Below, piece by piece: positions 58,598-64,000 of a stretch of 64,000 bases of DNA (positions within the stretch are counted from its first letter, which is position 1; the number at the start of each line of letters is the position of its first letter). The notes beneath the pieces are model-generated. The model did not search any database. It had not been told where the DNA came from and was given only the letters and a program-made list of their open reading frames with translations. Made by a program: the position numbers and the translations under genes. Origin of the DNA: Candidatus Hodarchaeum mangrovi (GTDB lineage Archaea; Asgardarchaeota; Heimdallarchaeia; Hodarchaeales; Hodarchaeaceae); contig JAEOUE010000254.1 of NCBI GenBank assembly GCA_016839515.1, positions 1 through 64,000 on the forward strand, in the 5' to 3' direction.

Positions 58598-59794
58598 GTG
58601 ACCAAAAAAAGTGTGATTTCAGGGTTTGTCAAACCTAGGTTTGAAGCTGTACAGGAAGCCTTCGCTGAGAACTTTGAGCAGCGAAATGAACTAGGGGCAG
58701 CCTGTTGTATTTACCACCGAGGAGAAAAAGTAGTCGACTTATGGGGTGGCATTAGAAACGAAACTACTGGAGAACCATGGGAAGAAGATACCATGGTGAT
58801 TGTTTGGTCAACTACAAAGGGATTAGCTGGATTAGCTATGGCACTTGCTCATTCACGGGGATTATTTGACTTCGATGAATGTGTCTCAAAGTATTGGCCT
58901 GAATTTGCTCAAGAGGGTAAAGAGAATATCACTATTCGACAGCTACTAGCACATCAAGCGGGACTCTTTGAATTCGATGGACAAGGTGACAAGAACACGA
59001 TAGCAGACCTTGATCGTCTAGCAGAGAACTTAGCACGACAAAAACCTGCATGGGAGCCAGGAACGAAGCAGGGATATCACGCTATCAGCCTTGGATACTA
59101 CCAAAGCGAGCTCTTGCGCCACGTTGACCCCAATGGCCGTAGCCTAGGGCAGTACTTCCAAGATGAAATTGCTACTCCACTTGGTCTCGACTTCTACATT
59201 CGACTTCCTGAAGAAATTCCAAATTCCAGACTAGCTACCCTTCGAACTGCCAAGATTGGCCTTTTGGCGATACGAGGTATGCCATTCCGCTTGGTTCTTG
59301 CATCGATGTACAAAAATTCTACATTCCGTAGATCGCTATTTGGGAGTGACATTTCCTTGGACAAAGAACATATTTATGCTAGGAATTTCGAAGTTCCTTC
59401 AGGAGGAGGTGTGGGAACAGCCCGTGCCATTGCTCATGCATACAGCGTTTTTGCGACCGGTGGAAAGGAACTTGGACTGCGAGAGGATACACTTCAACAA
59501 TTAATGGCACCCCCCGTTGCTCCATTACAAGGATCCAGAGATCTAGCCCTAAAAGTGGAGATACCATTCTCTCTCAGTTTCACGAAACCCTCTCCAAAGA
59601 CCCCCTGGGGTTCTCCTAGCTCATTTGGGATGCCAGGAACAGGAGGTTCATTTGGATTTGCGGATCCACAAGCTAAGATAGGATATGGGTATGTCCTCAA
59701 TGGGATGGGTATGTCACTTACTGATCCAAGAGACCTCGCTCTACGTACAGCAATGTACCATTCAATTGGCATAACAGATCCGTACTATGAGTGA
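58598..59794 (+). CDS. Serine hydrolase, class C beta-lactamase/EstB-like
   Basis: VWSTTKGLAG (SxxK), RQLLAHQAGLFEFDG, GYHAISLGYYQSELLRHV. Confidence 0.93.
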   Translation: MTKKSVISGFVKPRFEAVQEAFAENFEQRNELGAACCIYHRGEKVVDLWGGIRNETTGEPWEEDTMVIVWSTTKGLAGLAMALAHSRGLFDFDECVSKYWPEFAQEGKENITIRQLLAHQAGLFEFDGQGDKNTIADLDRLAENLARQKPAWEPGTKQGYHAISLGYYQSELLRHVDPNGRSLGQYFQDEIATPLGLDFYIRLPEEIPNSRLATLRTAKIGLLAIRGMPFRLVLASMYKNSTFRRSLFGSDISLDKEHIYARNFEVPSGGGVGTARAIAHAYSVFATGGKELGLREDTLQQLMAPPVAPLQGSRDLALKVEIPFSLSFTKPSPKTPWGSPSSFGMPGTGGSFGFADPQAKIGYGYVLNGMGMSLTDPRDLALRTAMYHSIGITDPYYE

Positions 59795-60820
59795 GGAGAC
59801 AATCCAACACTAGGAACCAAGAGATTCAAAACGATACAAATTTTAACAAGTCTGCAAATTCTAATACTTCCTATTGTATTTTGCCTTCACATTTGAATAT
59901 GAAAACTAACATACTTATAGGTACTTTGTGGTAGGTTACAGTTTCATTACTGCGTACAGATATTGATTTCGTCTCTACCCAATCGGAACTCTTTTATATT
60001 CCTCGTGTTAGGTATCTTGGGATTCTTAATAGATCCCTAGATTCTGAAAGGATAATTATTGTGGTTAATCAGGATTCAGGGACATATTATAATCTATGAT
60101 TGTATAATATTGGCGACAGTGCAAGTCATTGTCCTCCTACGTGGAGATGAAAACCAAGTTTGATTAGCAAAACAGATCTATACCACAGGACCAGCTAGAA
60201 CATACCTGAAATAGAAAAGGAGCAAACAGAATCGTCCCAGAAAAAATCAGTAATAAACAGATTACAACCAGATAATAGAATAGGGCTATAGGGAACAATA
60301 TAAGTAATTGCAAATTATATAAGTCACTACAATACAAGTGATTTAATATTATAGGACAGTGTTACAGTGATTATTAATAAAGAAATTCTAGAGGTTGTTG
60401 TTAGCATAAACAACCATCAGGAAGATCTATTCATTTGCAATATTATTTTTAGTTTTCTACTTCATTGATAGACCATTTTTGCAAAGTGTTGAAGTATTTA
60501 AAAGAGATAATTGTTTCCTTTTGAATCGCACAAAAGAGAAAAGATTCTCAGCGGTGTGCAAAGCATTAATTTTGTTGACTTCCTGATGGAAGGAATTTTC
60601 ACCTCTCCCCTATCCTATAGCTATTAAGACGGTGTGAAACCTATATTTTAAATTATAACCTTTTCCTTTGTTTACAATCGATACTTTAACCTTAATACTA
60701 TTGTTTTTAATTGCTTATTTGTTATATCACTATTTGTGACAATATAACTTAGGATCAAGTATACTCAAGCAGTTAACATCCATTGGAGATATATAGTATA
60801 ACACCAATGAATCATATATT

Positions 60821-62482
60821 ATGAGTCTTCTCTATATGAAAGTTCTTGAAAAATCTCCTGACCAGTATGATAAAGAATTTCAAAAATTATTTCCAGAAAG
60901 CGCAGAAATATATGAATTAATATTAAAGACAATCGGGAAAACGGGAAAAGTGCTGGAGGTTGGGAGTGGAACAGGAAAACTAGCGATTCAATTGAATAAA
61001 CTTGGATTAGATGTTACTGCTGTCGATACCTCGAAAGATATGATTGATTTTGCCTTAAAAGAAGTTCAATTAAATAATATAGATGTTAAATTTATTCTGG
61101 GAGACTTTACTTCTCATATTATTTATCAGCAACTAGAAACAGAAGGACCATTTGATTTTATTATTTCTACCTTTGTCTTATCAGAACTCACACCTCTTAA
61201 ACAAATACTCTTCCTTAAACAAATATTTAATCTCTTATCCCCAAAAGGACAAATTTTTATTGCAGCAGAAACATTTCCGAAGACAAGATTTGCGAAATAT
61301 TTCTATAAACTAAAAATAGGTATTCTTAATCAAATTAATATTTTTCGTGAAGGGTATAGTACTTATCCTATCCTTGACTTCAAGAAAAGATTAGAATATT
61401 GGTTTCAAGGTGACTTTTTACTGGAAAAAAGGAATATTCAATTATATAATGGAACAAAAAAAGATTCTGAACCTGAAATTACACCTTTACTTTCTTTAGA
61501 AAGTCAACTGGGACGATTTCGATGGTTAAAAGTATTTTATTGTATTCTTAATGGAGTTTTAACCCGTAAAAGTATTAAACCAGGTTTATATAAAGTCGGG
61601 AATCCAAATAACCAATCTCCATTGTTGGTTACCTCAAATTACTATTGGACCGCTTCAACAGTCTCTAAAACTTTACAAAACTTTCAAATTGACTGTTATG
61701 TACTCGTTGCAGATACCAAAGGAATTAATGTTTGGTGTGCTGCTGGAGGAGGTCATTTTACCCATCATAGTATTATCGATGCACTCAGACTCTTTGATGT
61801 GGATAAATTTCTGACCCATAAAGAAATTGTTATTCCTCAACTTGCAGCAACAGGAGTTGATAGAAAAGAAATAACAAAATTCAAATGGGAACCAAAATTT
61901 GGACCAATAAGTATTAAAGAAATCCATAATTATCTGATTAATGGTCGAAAAAAATATCCTTCCCAATCCAAAATTAGATTTGATATTGTTAACAGAACAT
62001 TTATGGGAACTCAACATACAATATTTCTATTAATAATGTATTTTCTCCCAATTTTCTTATTAACTGGATTTCTGGGTTTTTTAGGATTGGATCGATCATT
62101 CTTTTGGTTTAATGTGTCGTTTCAAGGTGCTATTATTGCATTATCCCAAAGTCAATTTTTTGCTTGGTTTTACCCCCTTTTCAATTATACACGATCCTTT
62201 TTCATTAAAGGACTTACTTTTGGAACAATTTCTAGCGTAGGAATCTTGTTTCTCATGACTGGTTTAAAAACCTCATATAACCTCTCCACCATTATTTTCT
62301 GGTTTCTGCTTATAATGCTCCTTGGTCTGCTCGTAAGTTTGGATTTTGCTGGACAAACACCCTATTCAAATCATTTAGAAGTCGAAGCTGATTTGATATT
62401 GTTTCTTTTACCAGCGATTCTCATAATAATCTTTTTAATAACAATGTTGATATTATTTCCTCCTATTACGCTATTATTTTAA
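60821..62482 (+). CDS. hgcA: Fusion: N-terminal SAM methyltransferase, HgcA-like corrinoid-binding domain, 5-TM domain
   Basis: GKVLEVGSGTGKLAIQLNKLGLDVTAVDTSKDMIDFAL; then KPGLYKVGNPNNQSPLLVTSNYYWT, VADTKGINVWCAAGGGHFTHHSIIDALR, THKEIVIPQLAATGVDRKEI, SLDFAGQTPYSNHLEVEADL and five hydrophobic helices. Confidence 0.87.
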   Translation: MSLLYMKVLEKSPDQYDKEFQKLFPESAEIYELILKTIGKTGKVLEVGSGTGKLAIQLNKLGLDVTAVDTSKDMIDFALKEVQLNNIDVKFILGDFTSHIIYQQLETEGPFDFIISTFVLSELTPLKQILFLKQIFNLLSPKGQIFIAAETFPKTRFAKYFYKLKIGILNQINIFREGYSTYPILDFKKRLEYWFQGDFLLEKRNIQLYNGTKKDSEPEITPLLSLESQLGRFRWLKVFYCILNGVLTRKSIKPGLYKVGNPNNQSPLLVTSNYYWTASTVSKTLQNFQIDCYVLVADTKGINVWCAAGGGHFTHHSIIDALRLFDVDKFLTHKEIVIPQLAATGVDRKEITKFKWEPKFGPISIKEIHNYLINGRKKYPSQSKIRFDIVNRTFMGTQHTIFLLIMYFLPIFLLTGFLGFLGLDRSFFWFNVSFQGAIIALSQSQFFAWFYPLFNYTRSFFIKGLTFGTISSVGILFLMTGLKTSYNLSTIIFWFLLIMLLGLLVSLDFAGQTPYSNHLEVEADLILFLLPAILIIIFLITMLILFPPITLLF

Positions 62483-62487
62483 GAAAG

Positions 62488-62766
62488 GTGTATATAGTGA
62501 CTGCTAAAATCTTTCAAGAAAAATGCATCGGATGTACATGGTGTGTTGAGGTCTGTCCTCATCAAATAATAATTATTTCAAAAGAAAATAATAAAGCTGA
62601 GATTATAAATGCAAAATTCTGCATAGAATGTGGAGCCTGTGCATTACAATGCCCTGTTGAGGCAATTCGCTCTCATCCTATAGGTTGTGGATGTATAGGT
62701 GGAGTATTAAGAAAAAAGATTAATAAAATTTTACGAAAAGAAAACCCTAAATCTTGTTGTAATTAA
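62488..62766 (+). CDS. hgcB: HgcB-like 2[4Fe-4S] ferredoxin with C-terminal CC pair
   Basis: CIGCTWCVEVCP, CIECGACALQCP, IGCGCIGG, terminal KSCCN; GTG start 5 nt after the HgcA-like stop. Confidence 0.85.
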   Translation: MYIVTAKIFQEKCIGCTWCVEVCPHQIIIISKENNKAEIINAKFCIECGACALQCPVEAIRSHPIGCGCIGGVLRKKINKILRKENPKSCCN

Positions 62767-62788
62767 TTATCCAAAGAGGGAAATTATA

Positions 62789-63784
62789 ATGGAATACAAA
62801 CTATTAGGAAAGACTGGTATTCGAGTTAGTCGAATTTGTTTAGGAATGATGTCTTTTGGCGATCCCAATATATCTAAATGGACCTTGGGGATTGAAGAAG
62901 CAAAATCAATAATTTTGAAAGCAATCGATTTAGGAATTAATTTTTTTGACACAGCAAATGTCTATTCTGCTGGGAAATCAGAGGAAATAACTGGTGAGAT
63001 CTTAAAGGATTATAGAGATGAAGTTGTGATTGCTACTAAAGTCTTTTTCCCCTTAAGTGGCTATAGTCGTGATCCCGAACCAAAACCAAACACTAATGGA
63101 CTCTCACGCTATCATATTAGACAAGCAATCCGTGATTCGCTAAAAAGGCTACAAACTGATCACGTTGATTTATATCAAATTCATCGGTTGGATCCATCTT
63201 TACCAATTGAAGAGATTCTCATATCACTTAATCATCTAATTCAACAAGGAAAAGTCCTTCATATAGGAGCCAGCTCGATGTTTGCATGGCAGTTTACAAA
63301 AAGTCTCTGGATGGCAGAAAAATACAATTTGGAACCGTTTAAAACAATGCAAAACCATTACAACCTTTTATATAGAGAAGAAGAACGAGAAATGATTCCA
63401 TTGTGTCAAGACCAAGATATTGGTCTTATTCCTTGGAGTCCCCTTGCCCGAGGATTCTTAGCTGGTAAATATCAACGTGAAGAAGAAGAGACATCAAATC
63501 GAAGTAAATATGATCGTTATTTAAAGCTGAGATATTTCAAAAAGGAAGACTTTGATATTGTTGACCGAGTTGTTGAAATCGCAAAAGAAAAAGACGTTGA
63601 ACCTGCTCAAATTGCTTTAGCATGGCATTTTAGTAAAGATTATATTACTGCACCTATTTTAGGTGCAACCAATATCAGCCATGTCGAAGATGCTGTAGAA
63701 GCGTTACAAATTAAACTTACAGACTATGATATTGTACGTTTAGAAGAGCTCTATAAACCTCAACTGATCAGTGGTCATTCCTAA
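62789..63784 (+). CDS. Aldo/keto reductase
   Basis: MEYKLLGKTGIRVSRICLGMMSFGDP, GINFFDTANVYSAGKSEEITGEIL, LIPWSPLARGFLAGKY. Confidence 0.96.
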   Translation: MEYKLLGKTGIRVSRICLGMMSFGDPNISKWTLGIEEAKSIILKAIDLGINFFDTANVYSAGKSEEITGEILKDYRDEVVIATKVFFPLSGYSRDPEPKPNTNGLSRYHIRQAIRDSLKRLQTDHVDLYQIHRLDPSLPIEEILISLNHLIQQGKVLHIGASSMFAWQFTKSLWMAEKYNLEPFKTMQNHYNLLYREEEREMIPLCQDQDIGLIPWSPLARGFLAGKYQREEEETSNRSKYDRYLKLRYFKKEDFDIVDRVVEIAKEKDVEPAQIALAWHFSKDYITAPILGATNISHVEDAVEALQIKLTDYDIVRLEELYKPQLISGHS

Positions 63785-63870
63785 GAATTATCTCTAATAA
63801 AATTATCTTTAAATGAAAAAATACTGAATCTTTTTATTAGGTAGGATTCAGTGAAGAGGCTAAAACTGAT

Positions 63871-64000
63871 TTGGAAGAAGAACAATTTCATATACACACA
63901 ACACGTTTATTCGCTGTGTTTGTAATGATGATTGCAGCTTTTTTCTGGGGTACAACATATATAATAGTAAAAATCGGTCTTTCCTATCTTGATCCTCCTC
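63871..64000 (+). CDS. N-terminus of EamA/DMT-type transporter (truncated at window end)
   Basis: TTG start then MEEEQFHIHTTRLFAVFVMMIAAFFWGTTYIIVKIGLSYLDPP, open to the window edge. Confidence 0.7.
   Translation, partial: MEEEQFHIHTTRLFAVFVMMIAAFFWGTTYIIVKIGLSYLDPP

Noticed and set aside
59379-59772. Minus-strand ORFs inside the serine hydrolase
   Set aside because: Overlap a clear beta-lactamase-family gene; no independent motif.
61673-62017. 114-aa minus-strand ORF inside the hgcA-like gene
   Set aside because: Antisense shadow of the corrinoid domain region.
1-64000. CRISPR array, tRNA, rRNA or IS element
   Set aside because: No regularly spaced repeats, no cloverleaf/T-loop pattern, no rRNA-like conserved blocks and no transposase ORF were recognised in a manual scan. 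An automated scan (tRNAscan-SE, Infernal, CRISPR finder) would be decisive.

Overview
This is an AT-rich archaeal window with about 58 supported protein-coding genes and no recognisable rRNA, tRNA or CRISPR array. Three intact Ras/Rab-like GTPases, one apparent pseudo-GTPase and at least four longin/roadblock-like proteins suggest an Asgard-type archaeon. The lineage is an inference. Most of the rest is housekeeping or metabolic: NhaA, threonine aldolase, paired SDRs with paired 2-hydroxyacyl-CoA dehydratase subunits, ZIP, UbiA, a two-gene ABC exporter, tdk, rhodanese-MBL, a radical SAM/DUF4130 pair, and an AOR/FGGY kinase/aldolase/2-hydroxyacid dehydrogenase cluster. Two systems stand out. 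(1) An hgcAB-like pair at 60.8-62.8 kb, where the HgcA corrinoid domain and membrane domain are fused behind an N-terminal SAM methyltransferase. The cap-helix motif reads NVWCAAGG rather than NVWCAAGK, and a CC-tailed HgcB-like ferredoxin follows. (2) A gene module at 14.4-20.6 kb: a 1609-aa single-span surface protein with Ig-like repeats and a cytosolic longin-like tail, followed by a small GTPase, a tiny Cys protein and a second small GTPase. A longin-like protein plus pseudo-GTPase pair lies about 2 kb upstream. Other observations are a NUDIX pseudogene, an ABC transporter whose frame extends upstream without a canonical start, a GC-richer two-gene island with a catalytically degenerate E2-type acyltransferase, a 7TM-longin fusion and a tandem-longin protein. 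All assignments come from reading translated motifs; no searches were run.
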